A stretch of DNA of 64,000 nt from Congeria kusceri (GCA_027627225.1 CM051029.1:6877190-6941189), one strand, 5' to 3'; counted from the first letter of the stretch, positions 47,521-59,198 are shown. Program-made: numbers and translations. The notes: generated by a model from the sequence alone, not told the origin.

Positions 47521-47796
47521 ATGCGCCAACTGATCAACGCCCACAGAACAAAACCGTTCTACTCAACACGTCGCTCACAGTTGTATGCAATTTTGGTAAT
47601 CCACCACCCTCAACTTTTACATGGATAAGGAAAGACACAAAAACTGTGGTTGGTACAGAACAAACAATAACAATCAACAACATTGGATAAACAGCTGAAG
47701 GTGAATATCAATGTAATGCATCAAACAGAATGCAGCCTATTCGACACACGGAAGTGTACGGATCAAGTCAGTCGACATTGTATGTAAATGTTTAAT
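47521..47796 (+). pseudogene. Gene B exon 8: Ig module 7, two stops
   Basis: Acceptor GATTTTGCAG, 276 bases, phase 1-1. Encodes YAPTDQRPQNKTVLLNTS, FGNPPPSTFTWIRKD, TITINNIG, TAA (47688-47690), TAEGEYQCNASNRMQ and ends NV, TAA (47793-47795), then T/GTAAGT. The second TAA replaces the CAA of gene A. Confidence 0.75.
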
Positions 47797-48316
47797 GTAA
47801 GTGGAATAATTACTACGCTTATATTTAAATGTTGTATACCTGTAACTTAAAAGAGCATAATTATATTCGTACATACTAGTATATTGAACAAACATTATGT
47901 TGGCATCATATATGCAATATCTTAAGTTGCTTAATTATCAAGATAAACGCGTATCTGAGTTTAAACCATTTTGGCGTTTGTAGAAAAGTTGAGAAAACGC
48001 CATACAAAGTGTGCATATTTTTATATTGCAAATTAGTGACACTATGCAATACCTGTTTATCATGCTTATTCCTCACACCGTTATTTGCGTTTTGTTCCAG
48101 CTTTCTTTACATTTGGAGAATTAAAGTATAATTGACCGTTGTGATATTAACCACATTAAACCATATATTAATATTCCGTTATATCAGCAATATCTTCCTA
48201 ACTATAATGTGTTGTGTATCTTACGATGTCTACTTTATTTGAACAAAGTCTGTTTCAATTATTTGTATCGGTATACTGGTGTTCAAATATACATTTCACA
48301 AGCCCGTTTTATCCAG

Positions 48317-48610
48317 ACGGGGCATATATATGGGCATTCAAAGCAAATGAATCAAACACTACCATAATTGTTGACCAAGGCGAGGCCATAGAACTTGCCT
48401 GTGATGCCGATGGTGACCCTCAACCTACTGTTCGTATAGTCAATGCAACTCGTGGAAATGTAATAATCCTAGTTGAGACTGAAGCACATAAAGCCAAATC
48501 TCAAATACATCGAGCAAGATGTGAATATGATGCTGGAAACTATAAATGCCTGGCTAACAACCGTTATAGCCAAGGACAACAAAAACAGTCACTGGCTTTG
48601 TTCGTTAACT
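48317..48610 (+). CDS. Gene B exon 9: intact Ig module 8
   Basis: Acceptor TTTTATCCAG, donor AACT/GTAAGT, 294 bases, the same length as in gene A. Encodes YGAYIWAFKANESNTTIIVD, EAIELACDADGDPQPTVRI and YDAGNYKCLANNRYS. It is fully open and very similar to gene A exon 9 (CDADGDP, HRARCEYD, YKCLANN). Confidence 0.75.
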
Positions 48611-48785
48611 GTAAGTAATGAAGTTTATTACATACCTTACTATAAATAGTAAATACATTACATTCTGATATGGATTTTAAAAAATCCGGGCATACACAGT
48701 TGTGCCTGATATCGGCTTGAGCATGTCACACGATCGATTTCACGTACCTTCGTTAACTTCGCTTGACGTCACGAGTAACGTCAAA

Positions 48786-48929
48786 ATGGCTGCCGCGGAG
48801 CGTACTCTAACAGATTTAGCAGCTTATTTGTTTGAATTAGACTGTCAACAAATTGATATCCATGAATTTGTTGGTTCCGTGAAAAATGAAATACTGAAAG
48901 AAAATCGAAATCAGCCGCCAATCGGGTAA
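48786..48929 (+). CDS. Small ORF with good start context in gene B intron
   Basis: A GC-richer patch contains GTCAAAATGGCTGCCGCGG, an almost ideal start context. The 47-residue frame MAAAERTLTDLAAYLFELDC to ENRNQPPIG is acidic and probably helical. I do not recognise it. The patch (about 48700-49200) differs in composition from the intron and could be an inserted retrocopy or mobile element fragment. Confidence 0.3.
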   Translation: MAAAERTLTDLAAYLFELDCQQIDIHEFVGSVKNEILKENRNQPPIG

Positions 48930-49300
48930 AAAACTTGAAAGCAATGGTGAAGAATGAGAAACTTTGGCAGAGAAACTGAACGTATTGCTAGCTGACACAT
49001 TTTGAAATATATAACATATTGACGGCAGTGTATTGTTTTATGGACTTGAGTTGAAGGTATTTAATAGAAAGGTTATAACACGATTATGGCGCGCTTCTAG
49101 GTCGTATATGCGCACCTTCGGAAGTGATGTACATCGGGCTACATCACTTGGGCAAATATTGCCAAACTGCGGCGATACGGCCTGAATGCTCATCATAGCC
49201 GTGTATTAACCTATACATTTTATACCGTTCTTAGCTACGAGTAGATATATTGGCTATTCATATGTTGAATTGCATACAATACAATTGTGTTCTTGCACAG

Positions 49301-49617
49301 GTTCACCAAGAGCGTCGCCCTTTTCACCTCCTATAACAGAACATTACATAGCTCCTAACGACTCGGCTGTGTTAACCTTTACAATAATGGCCTATCCGGG
49401 GCCAAAATCTTCAGACTTCTTTGGTACAAACGTGTAGATGATGAATGGGATGATATGTCCCGTGACTCCAACAACTTTTTGATTAATACCTCGGATGACA
49501 AAATGCAGACACAACTGACGATTCTCCGTGTGCAGCTCGGAGATTATGCTGAATATATGGCAAACGTTTCCAACACATTGGGTCCAGTAGCGCAAGTGTT
49601 TCCCTTACACGCACAGT
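49301..49617 (+). pseudogene. Gene B exon 10: Ig-like module 9, 1-bp deletion
   Basis: Acceptor TTCTTGCACAG, donor CAGT/GTATGT. Encodes CSPRASPFSPPITEHYIAPN, MAYPGPKSSDF, then a missing base in GACTTCTTTGGTAC (gene A has GACTTCATTTGGTAC). It continues in the shifted frame as WYKRVDDEWDDM and YAEYMANVSNTLGP. Confidence 0.75.
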
Positions 49618-49763
49618 GTATGTATCTATAACAACGTTGAATGTGTTTTGATTTTTAATAATGTTGTAACACAACACATAGTAACACCTAACTAGAGTTA
49701 AATATTAATGAAGTTAGTAGATTCACAATAATAATCGCGTATGTATATACATAAGCTTTTTAG

Positions 49764-50060
49764 CCAAGCCACATGTTCCGAAGGACTTGCTTATTGACCG
49801 AGTAGGAAAAACGGGCATTGTTATTGCATGGGTTCCTGGTTTTAATGGCGGCCATGAACAGAACTTCACTATTCGATACAAAGAAGTCGATATTGAAATC
49901 TGGAGAGGTATCTACGTGGCAGGTTCTCTTATAAGCGATACCTGGACAATTGGGGGATTAAAACCTGGTACGAAATGCCAAATCAAAATGCTGGCAGAAA
50001 ACAAATTGGGCAAATCAGAATGGACCAATGAATTAACAGAAACTACTCGTGTGGATGCAG
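49764..50060 (+). CDS. Gene B exon 11: fibronectin III domain
   Basis: Acceptor GCTTTTTAG, donor GCAG/GTAATT, 297 bases, phase 1-1, fully open. Encodes SKPHVPKDLLIDRVGKTG, IVIAWVPGFNGGHEQNFTI and LKPGTKCQIKMLAENKLG. The Trp in AW, GG-EQ-F-I-RY and the L-P-TxYxI-like LKPGTKCQI are FN3 hallmarks, with Cys in place of the usual Tyr. The gene C copy is at 56295-56580; gene A has none. Confidence 0.8.
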
Positions 50061-50170
50061 GTAATTTCAACTGCTGAAGCCATTTATATCAACTGTTGTC
50101 TAACGATCGGCAAATGAATACTGTGATCTGTATCGTGTTCCTTAGTTCAAATGTATTTGTGTTATTATAG

Positions 50171-50278
50171 TTGACAAGGGTTCGGCTTCCCCTGCTATTG
50201 GTGGTGCAATAGGTGCTGCTGCAGGAGTTGGTATAAGTGTCGCCGTTATAGTTGTGATATGGAGACACAAAACACGAG
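50171..50278 (+). CDS. Gene B exon 12: transmembrane segment
   Basis: Acceptor GTTATTATAG, donor CGAG/GTAAAT, 108 bases. Encodes VDKGSASPAIGGAIGAAAG, then VGISVAVIVVIW and RHKTRG. Intact and the same length as gene A exon 11. Confidence 0.8.
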
Positions 50279-50476
50279 GTAAATCTATCTTATTAAACGA
50301 CTATAAAATTATATTTTACCTTGTATTGTTTAGTGATAGGTATTACGTTTATATGTTTAAACATTTAAAATACTATTTTCATTAACACAATGTTCCCTGT
50401 TCAGTATTTGCTAAGAAAATGTTTTATTTACTTATTCTAATGTTCGTTTACATGTAGTTTTTATTTTGTGTTTCAG

Positions 50477-50516
50477 CATTGCACAAATCCGATGCAAAAC
50501 AAAATCTAACGAGAAG
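50477..50516 (+). CDS. Gene B exon 13: short tail exon
   Basis: Acceptor TGTTTCAG, donor AGAAG/GTATGA; phases 1 and 2 as in gene A exon 12. Encodes ALHKSDAKQNLTRR, without the YEDL part. No later tail exons (YETC, ITAM, YVNM) can be recognised downstream. Confidence 0.55.
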
Positions 50517-52439
50517 GTATGACTCATTTAAAATTTAGTTTAAATAATATGATCGCCTGGTGTGAAGTTCAAAAAAAAGTTGAGTTTTAGTTTATTAACA
50601 AATATATATGAATGGTTGATTAATTTCTATATTATTGAAGCAGATGTTAGCTGCGAGGCAGTTCTATGGAATGTATTTGTTTATTTTGCATTATTGTGTA
50701 TTAATACATTTGCCCGCAATCTACCCGGACGCAGCTTTATGTTGCATAGACAAACTGGAAATGAAATGGCTTGATAAGAAATCGGGAATTTATCCAAAAA
50801 AAAACGTGTAAGAGAAGTGGTAAGTAAACAAATTATTCAAATATGACACTCCAGATGTATCAAAAATGAATGAAACAACAGAAACATTGTTTGCATCATG
50901 CAATCATACTCAAGGAAGTTGCCAATAGCACATTTGCAAAAGACATAACACAATGGACAAGATCAAACACAAGAGGTCCTATGTTACGGCATCCAGACAT
51001 CGTTCATATTTACGATATACGCCATGTTTATACGCGATATACTGATGCCTACACAATTCAAGGCATTGACAAATGGAGACATTAATAATACATGGTATTC
51101 GACCTTTTATGTTTACATCATTTTTGTACGAGTACACAGATTACAAACACTGCATCAATAACAATTATAGCAACTATTAGTTGCACGGAATGGAGTTGTT
51201 AGTATGCAAGATACAGTAGTCATATCATTGTCAGAATTACCATATAAGGGCATTACCAAAGGCGGTATCATGTGATACAGGTTCAATGTAGCTAAGACGT
51301 ACCCGGATGTAAGTGAAACAACGTCTAAAGTATATTTAATATTTCACAAAGTGTGTACTACTGTTCAGAAAGTGTGCCCACATTTCGCTCATATCAAGGG
51401 ATATAATACGATGCATGTTACTAAACTAGTGCGCACGGGATTACATTACATTACATTAATCATAGTTTCAAGACTAAGATCAAGCCACTGATTACTTAAA
51501 TTTACTAGTTTATCACTATTGAGCTCGCTTACGTGTAATGCGTATATTAAACAATAAACCATTACTAATCCAATGAAGCAACGCGATGTTACCTAACAAT
51601 GTCATTGTTTATGTCACTATTTAGCTCATGTATGTGTTTTTTTGCTTGTTAACATTAAACAATAACTGAAACTTCGACATACATTTAAATGTTTACATTC
51701 AGAACGTAAAACTAGTTTCAAACCTTAGGTAAGTAGTAAAATGACAACTATATTGATATGTATTTATTTTTATCATTAAAGTGGTTCTTTCCTTTACATG
51801 TTTATATGTTTTTTCATACTTTATTATGTTTATGTGTCTTTATGTAAGTGTCATATGTATTTAAATACGCACTACATGCAACTGAACTCTGTTCGTTCGT
51901 TAAATGTGCAATATGCGCGTAATGTGATATAGGCTTGTGTACATGATTTTAAGATCTATGTCATGTTATGCAATCGGTTGTTGTATGTTTTCGCTTAATC
52001 TTTTAAAAATAATTACTTCCAAATGAATATATATTTTCAACTTACTTTATTTATTGCCATTGCAACCAGATTATAGTTTAAATGCTAATGATCAATGATT
52101 GTGTTACTAGTGTTATGATAACATGTACCCATGATCTATCCTCAAATAGTATGTCAAATGCTAGTAATACAGATTGATACACGTGTGTAGTTCAACATGC
52201 TAATAGCATATTATCATTGAGCACATACACACGGAAGATTAATTAGAAGCAATGATATATGTATGCGTTTACTTAAATCACAAGTGATTTTATTGAATTC
52301 TTTAATGTGTTGACATAAAATAGATACGTGTACTCAAAGGAATGTTACGAACATGTACACATAGAGGAAGTTTGGTTCAAAGTTAATTAGCAGATTTGTG
52401 CGTTTCGGTTGAAAGTGCATTAAAGGAAAGTATTACAAT
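50517..52439. other. 3' flank of gene B; no tail exon seen
   Basis: I searched for the counterpart of the gene A ITAM exon and found none. The frame at 50870-51085 is Tyr-rich near its end (IYDIRHVYTRYTDAYTI) but has no acceptor in phase and is not similar to gene A. Confidence 0.4.
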
Positions 52440-52515
52440 ATGAACACAGGCTGCAGTAAACAAAGCATGCTTCACATTCGGTGTGTCTTGGTCTTTTTCG
52501 CGCATTTAATACTAG
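52440..52515 (+). CDS. Orphan signal-peptide exon
   Basis: ATG at 52440 encodes MNTGCSKQSMLHIRCVLVFF and AHLILG, ending CTAG/GTATGT in phase 1 (76 bases). An internal ATG at 52467 would give a shorter, more typical signal. No partner Ig exon is recognisable downstream on this strand. Confidence 0.5.
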
Positions 52516-53878
52516 GTATGTACATTTGTTTATATTTATACAAACAACAATTAAACAAGTATATATCATATCACACAGTGCATCGTGTTTATCTAAACTC
52601 TTATAATTGTCATCCTTTGCACTTTCGGTTGTATACATCTTATTATACGCACATGCGCGAAAAACCGAATCGCTTAGAGCATGTGTACTATATTTCTTGT
52701 CGTGATGCTGGATTGCTATCATACTGCTGCAAATGCCAATGAAACATTAGTATGACCAATATCATCATAAAAGTCAACGTCATAGCATAGATCATTTATT
52801 CATTGTTTAGATCGTTCGCTCGGTAGCACAACCGTTAACTCGCTTACTCACTCTCTTATTTAGTTACTAACTTACTCACTCTCTCACAGGAGCATTATGA
52901 ATGTTTTGTATGAACATTTCGCATTAAAACGGCACGAAATATGAGGTAGTATGTGTATTCAAACATGTCGCATAAAGTTACGAACGGCAATTATGTTTAA
53001 TTGATACAATATACCACAGCCACAAACACTTAGTTTTAATATTAACTTCTTCCCCCTTGGCTCTGTATCGCTGTGTACTCAATATATAATCCTTCATGCA
53101 AACACATCAACACACTTGACGACGTTTGATAAACACTTTATGCTTATAAAGTGTTAGAATACCCATTTGTATACATTAGAAGTGGCAATAAATCATGCAG
53201 CTATTTCAACACTATTGTTGGTATTGTAGTCCATATTATATTTAATATACACAACTGTAACTGATTAAAATGCATGGAATGGAAATAATACGATGATTCA
53301 TTCTATTGATCAAATTGGCTGTACTTCGTTAATGCTGTTTTCGTAATCATAAAACAAATATTAAAACTTAACTCGTTTACAAAGTAGTTTTAATTCGCAA
53401 TATATATGACAACGATATTTACCCAAGTTTGCATCGTTTGTTGTTTCTAGTCATGCGAAACTAATTCATGGCCAGACATTGTTAGTTGACGCAAGAGTTG
53501 TATATTTTTTGAATAATATAATTGAAACACACACTCGGATACATTATGTGTTGGCAAATATTTGACGGATTACAGATGTATGGCATTGTAATTGTATATA
53601 TAATTAATAGATCCTGTTTACCGGTACTTCGGTGTGCCAGTATACATAATACGTATTAACAATCGATCTATTGGTTGATGTAAGATCTTTCTTTGTGCTG
53701 GATTCATAATTTGTCAGCGATGTTTCTCAACTATGTAATCGATGAAATTAAATGTGCCCTATCGTGAAAGCATGTTTGAACATTCATCTCAAGCATATTT
53801 GCAAATGGATACTTGCAGAAATTTAATAGCCGTAGCCTCGCCGAAAGGTTATCAGATCGACACCAATAAATAAAACCG

Positions 53879-54148
53879 GTAGACGGATTGCAAACAAGCT
53901 TGCAAATGCATAAACACATTGACAGCTAAGTATATATATAATATACGTTGGGTTAAATTTTTACACTATAATTTATAACATACGAGTATGTCACTAAATA
54001 AACACACACACCCGTAGACGGATTGCAAACACGCTTGCAAATGCATCAACACATTGACAGCTAAGTAAATATATAATATACGTTGGATTAAATTTTTACA
54101 CTATAATTTATAACATACGAGTATGTCACTAAATAAACACACACACAG
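53879..54148. repeat. 135-bp direct tandem duplication
   Basis: GTAGACGGATTGCAAACA and about 115 following bases occur at 53879 and again at 54014, more than 95% identical. Each copy ends in an (AC)n run. Confidence 0.95.
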
Positions 54149-54601
54149 TACTTATCAAACAGTCCAGAAATGATTGCGTTTTTATAAATATATTTCAAAT
54201 GTTTGCATTACGGCAATGAAAAAATATAACGAAATGCATGAATAAATAACAATTCATTGTATTGTACATATTGTCAAAACAGCAATAGGCCAGATCTCTA
54301 CTATGAACAAATCTATGTACTATTTTGATAGACAATTCCTAGAGCATACACTATTCGTAAAACATGTACATGCATTTGAAATTAAAATAAATACAAGTTG
54401 TTTATTGTTAGATTTTATTTTTTAACGACATGTTGCACGTAAAAATAGTTAATCTCGATTATGTTCCTTTAACACAGTGATTGTTGATCTATGCAATGGT
54501 TTTGTTATGTATTTTAGTTACTAAATGAAATGGTCCTATTTTATTGTAAGTCTAAAAATTAATGTTAAATATGTTAGGATCCATTTTTACGGCAATCTAG
54601 C

Positions 54602-54725
54602 GCACTTGTCAATACATTTTCATAACAGCAGCCTAATTAATGGTGCGTCACAACTCTTCTACTCGCGTACTTGTAAATACCTTTTCAATACAGCAACCTT
54701 ATTAATGGTGCGTCACAACGCTGTT
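54602..54725. repeat. ~65-bp tandem duplication
   Basis: Both copies share the order 'acttgt.aatac', 'ttttcat/aatacagca.cct', 'attaatggtgcgtcacaac'. The second copy begins near 54665. Confidence 0.85.
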
Positions 54726-56294
54726 ACCAAAACGAACCGCATTCAATTCAAGTCATTATGTCGTGCTTAGGTCTACATGTAGGTTCATATTTTGTGCGTT
54801 TCCGTCGCTCCTTTGCAACTGAGTCAGCCCATTAAGATAGACACAATATTGTATTTAATATACAATCCAAAAAAAATTATTTTTTATTGTATGTAAATGC
54901 TTTGGTTGTTTTCATAAGTCGCATTTTCCACATAAGCAAACTTTGTAAAGACACTTTAAATTGTTAGATATTGCATCGGTATAGGATTTGATACTACCAT
55001 CGTACATATTGTATACAGTCGTTGTCAAAACTAGTGCATACATGCTATTTTGATTACTTGTGTATTGGTAATTTATGTTTCGTGCAATGTAGTTTTCATT
55101 GTTATTTTAAATGCCTTTTAATTACATATATACGCGTATTAAGCGTTGTTAAACTGTTTGAATGTTTAGCCAATGCACATTTGATGGTTTAAAAGCAAAC
55201 TATTTAAAACTTGTTATTACCAGCAACACAAATTGCAAATTTCCGATCTAAAGAAGTTGTTATGTCCAGTCTAAAATATATAACGCACATAGATATCAAT
55301 TAAAACACCGGTATATTAATATATTAATCAGAGGGTGTAACTAGTTACATTTGCTTTGTTGTTGTAGGCTGTACATGCACATATATGTCCAATAATGTAT
55401 AGCTTAGACTAGAAAAGGGCAACAATTAGATTAATCTAATTAATAAACACAAACATTAGACAGTGTTCAATTTAGACATCAGTATGTAATGCAGTAGTTA
55501 TTATTACGAATCAACGCGCGTGTATTTACAAGCTACCACGACTTATATAATATATGCTATCTGTCTGAGATTGGTGCTTGTAAGTTTACGTACTGTCCAG
55601 CAGAACTGCATTGCTCTGAAATGACCGATAGACGAAGTCATATAATAACAGGTATACATCCTATAACGTCAGATGTATTAATCGAGAATCTGCGGATATT
55701 TTGAAAGCCTGCCATTTTAGTAGTAACATAAAATTATCTAGACTGTTTAATGTAAATATATACACAACCCATGGGCCTCAAATAAATGTATAAAATGTAT
55801 ACACAGCGTATAATACAAAAGGTGCTGAAAGTTTCAACCAGTGATTAAGTAGTTATACGAAGTAAGTAACTATGCATACACCCGTAAAATATATTTACAT
55901 TATGGCTGCATTGCAATTCAAATAAGTGTAATAACACAGAGAAGCATAAACGGTTTCACGTTTAATTTTATAAAAAGTGAGAACACTACATTATGTTTAG
56001 TTTGCTTGATATCGGTGAATGTAGATATACTTGTTTCAATAATAATGCATTAGGGCAACGTTTTGCTCATGCATACCTCCTGTCTTTCTTATAATAGCGA
56101 TGTAGATGTAGATTGTTGTGTCGTAAGAAAAACACCTTCTTGGGTAACTTAAACATAGCAATATTTCGAGTGAAAAGTTCAGTATTTTTTTTAAAGATAA
56201 TACGTACATGTCTGATGAATGGTCTGTTAGTTATATATCATCATTCAACAACTTCATGTATACGCGCTTAAATATATTGACGAAGTATACCAAC

Positions 56295-56580
56295 CTGTAG
56301 TGTTTGCCACAAGTGTACTAGACGTTATTATGACCGTCTCCTTTGATAAGCCAACACCGCTCTCAGCCAGTATTATTAACTCGTAACCCGTTCCTGGAAC
56401 CAAGCCGTCTAAAGTGTACATATCCTTGAGATACACACCAACGTCAGTCCAATTTGTAGTTTGTATCCTTCTAAACCTAATCACAAAATGTTGTTCGTCT
56501 CCTCCATTAAAACCCGGTTCCCAATGTAGTTCCATTGTGGTCTCTGTGACTGATCGGACACGGAAATATTTGGGAAACAT
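56295..56580 (-). pseudogene. Gene C FN3 exon, start frameshifted
   Basis: The minus strand after acceptor GAAACCAG encodes FPKYFRVRSVTETTMELHW, EPGFNGGDEQHFVIRF, YTLDGLVPGTGYELIILAE, and ends TTGVANTT-like before ACAG/GTTGGT in phase 1. GFNGGDEQ-F-IRF and LVPGTGYEL are clear FN3 signatures matching gene B (GFNGGHEQ-F-IRY). The frame is open from the acceptor only in phase 0, whereas the family uses phase 1, so about one base was gained near CAGATGTTTCCC. Confidence 0.65.
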
Positions 56581-56974
56581 CTGGTTTCGCTACACATTAG
56601 ACGGAGAAAGCAAAACTAACGACATACCGACTAGAATACATGTATATACAGAAGGTCGGATGGACCAACGTGTTTGAAACGCATGTGTAAAAATAAAACG
56701 CATACACATATTCAAATCGAATATTCATTTAAATCACTTGCTTGTTTTCCTTATAATTATCAAAACCGAAATAAACTGTTCGCCGAAGTCAAAGCACACG
56801 CATATGTATTCTAGTGCGTGATAATAGAGTGACATTGATATTACCAAGTTTATCCAACAGTTTGAAATAAGCTTTTCATTATATCACGTTTTGAGCAAAA
56901 CCGTTGCCAACAAAAACACGCAATTTTAGACCAGAAAAGACACTTAAATGTATATATTACAAACGTATACTTAC

Positions 56975-57258
56975 ATACAATCTTTATTCTGAGTTCAGAG
57001 ATCGACGTCGTCAAAATGCAGTAATTGAACCATTCAGTGAATAATATGTGTTTCTCGTCTCTCAAGAAATGTTTTCATCTCTGAACGTTCGGTTGAACTT
57101 CAGTATTATAGTGCTTCCGACCGCATGTCCTCCTGGATAGAACCAGCGGTAAGATGGATATCCGGTGACATAACACTGGAACTCCACTGGGATATCTTTG
57201 TGGACAATTGCAATTTCCGAGATGACAGTGTGATTGATTGTGATTGTAGGGTTTGAAA
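56975..57258 (-). pseudogene. Gene C Ig exon (module 3 type), several frameshifts
   Basis: The minus strand reads SNPTITINHTVISEIAIV, KDIPVEFQCYVTGYPSYRWF and YPGGHAVGSTIILKFNRTF, then TGA, then NTYYSLNGSIT and TTSISELRIKIV in two other frames. It ends at donor TGTAT/GTAAGT. The order matches gene A exon 4 (CFSSGYPPPSYRW, VATNAYYSLNG). At least two indels are present. Confidence 0.65.
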
Positions 57259-58124
57259 CTGGGATGCAACTAAGAAAGATGTCAACAGATAATAAATCAG
57301 TTTTATTTCACGTTGCATATTTATTTGTTAACTTAAGGACGTTTTATACGAAGTGTTACCGATGCGTATCGTTATAATCTCATGAGATGGCATCACATAT
57401 ATCGTTTCAGTCTGAACACGCACAGTAAAAAAACCCTTACTATGTGTTCGGTCATTCGTGAACTCATGCTTAGCATAATGTAATTACGTGCTTGAATTAT
57501 CCCATGTCTTTGTACATTCACTTGTTTTCCGTGTTAACCGATGTCATAACCGTTTTTTTTTCAGTAGGATTTTTGTTCCTCGATACAACTGGATTCCAGT
57601 ACGCAAACTTCTAGTCGTATATTCATCGTGACGGACTATTTTCATGCATGCAGAGCAGGGTCAGGTAAATGTATCAAAGCAACATGGATTCCGGCTTACA
57701 ATGTTAACGTATTTAGCAGCAATGCGATGAGATTAACAAAATATACTTATTGTAATATGTTATTTAGGACAGAAATACATGACAACCTGGCATCAAAAGT
57801 TCGCGTCCAGACTTGTCCTATGTTTTCAGTTTTGGAAAAGTTTATTTAAGCAATGCTGATGATATCCGGCGTTTGATCCTCGTCTCAACTAATTTATTTT
57901 AATGTGTTATTTTATTTTTTAGATTTGTGTGTATTGTTTATTCTTTATATTGCATAATAAGTCGTGGAGAAAATCAGCCATTTATCGTTGTTGGCTGCCT
58001 TTGTAGAATACCATCGCAAGTAATTTCTATTTCGCTTTGGTCCGTATAATTATATCACTTGTTAATGACCATTTTGTTCAATTGTTCACTGTCGTTTCTC
58101 AAGAGGTTATTTGCCTCTTATATT

Positions 58125-58280
58125 TGTTCCTTGCTGAATATTTCTACTGCAAACGCAGTTAGCGCCAAATGTCTGCTGAGTATAAGAGCATTCGTTATGT
58201 TCCTTGCTGAATATTTCTACTGCCGACGTAGTTAGCGCCAAATGTCTGCTGAGTATAAGAGCATTCGTTATGTTCCTTGT
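58125..58280. repeat. 73-bp tandem duplication (2.1 copies)
   Basis: TGTTCCTTGCTGAATATTTC starts at 58125 and again at 58198; TGTTCCTTG starts a third time at 58271. Copies are nearly identical. Confidence 0.95.
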
Positions 58281-58884
58281 ATTTGCATTGAATGTAAGCG
58301 TCCACGAAGATACGTGTATGCAGAGCTTCTGGGTTTGTTTAGCGCAAAATCACAAATACATTACTTGAATGCTTCTTAGATAAATCGTGTTTTACCGTGT
58401 TGAAATCAATAAAATTTCAACATAATTAAGTTAATAAACTACAATGAATCATGCATATGATAACCATTGACTCGACTAAAATTAAAAGCAAGCAATAAAA
58501 TGTTCGTTACAGCACTTGTAACTGAACACACGTCCATTAGGCTACACACCAGCTCTTCACAGCATTGCATGTGTATGTGATTAACAAAGTGTAGACTCAT
58601 ATCGTTATATTGATATTGACGATCACAATATACAGTGGTAACGGAATTAAATAAAACATTTTGAGATGATAGGTCAAACCTAACGCTCATATATACATAT
58701 ATAATTATATGAATAGTGTTAAACCATGCTAAATCGGAAAACACGTGTTTCCGATATTTGTATCAATATATGTCGGTATAACAATATAATTGTATTATTA
58801 TTTTAGAAATAGTGTTAAATCAATACGGACTGTGTGCCTTTCAATCAACATAAAATGACGCGACACTGAATGTAAATAATGACT

Positions 58885-58932
58885 ATTGATTAAAACAAGA
58901 ACACTCGGGAAGGCGGAAGTTTAAATGCATGA
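58885..58932 (+). promoter_or_regulatory. Conserved upstream block with ETS-like core (copy 2)
   Basis: ATTGATTAAAACAAG is followed by CGGAAGTTTAAATGCATGA (58914-58932), identical to 24187-24205 and again 227 bases before the ATG of a signal exon. See copy 1. Confidence 0.45.
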
Positions 58933-59140
58933 CTATATTTCTGAAGGTGTATACACACTGTGTTAACCAGTTTACAGAAGAGTATTGAGCGTGCTCTTTT
59001 TATGGATGAGAATAAATGAAATTAAAAAACGCTGATTTAGTTATGACTGTCTATAGGACATAATTTAAGTATATGATTGCATAATTAGGACGTACCGAGA
59101 CAGGTTCGGATAAATAACGGTCACCAATCATTAACACAGG

Positions 59141-59198
59141 ATGGAATTAAAACACTACTTTCGAACACTGTGTATCGTTGCATTGGCTAAATATTGTG
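59141..59198 (+). CDS. Orphan signal-peptide exon
   Basis: ATG at 59141 encodes MELKHYFRTLCIVALAKYC and ends TGTG/GTAAGT, a perfect donor in phase 1 (58 bases). The upstream block is shared with the exon at 24414, and the peptides are also alike (LCIVAL.K against LLIVALLK). No following Ig exon is visible before the window moves into gene C on the other strand. Confidence 0.5.

Larger units (their letters stand above)
44044..50516 (+). pseudogene. Gene B: decayed paralogue of gene A with FN3
   Basis: Exon for exon this matches gene A: signal (44044-44098), Ig modules at 44221, 45071, 45630, 46105, about 46740 (half), 46988, 47521, 48317 and 49301, FN3 at 49764, membrane exon at 50171 and a short tail exon at 50477. 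Lesions are TGA in exon 2, about -7 bases in exon 3, frameshifts in exons 4, 5, 7 and 10, the first half of exon 6 missing, a lost acceptor in exon 7, and two TAA codons in exon 8. Module 8, FN3, membrane and signal exons remain intact. The ITAM exon is not found. It is either a pseudogene or the source of a much shorter transcript, because all intact exons join in phase 1. Confidence 0.75.
52516..56294. other. Spacer with tandem duplications; no gene seen
   Basis: AT-rich. Contains a 135-bp tandem duplication (53879-54148) and a 65-bp duplication (54602-54725). No exon or transposon protein supported. A membrane exon for gene C would be expected here on the minus strand, but I could not find one. 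Confidence 0.45.

Noticed and set aside
50870..51085. Tyr-rich ORF downstream of gene B as a missing tail exon
   Set aside because: There is a stop directly before its ATG in frame, no phase-2 acceptor, and no similarity to the gene A tail.
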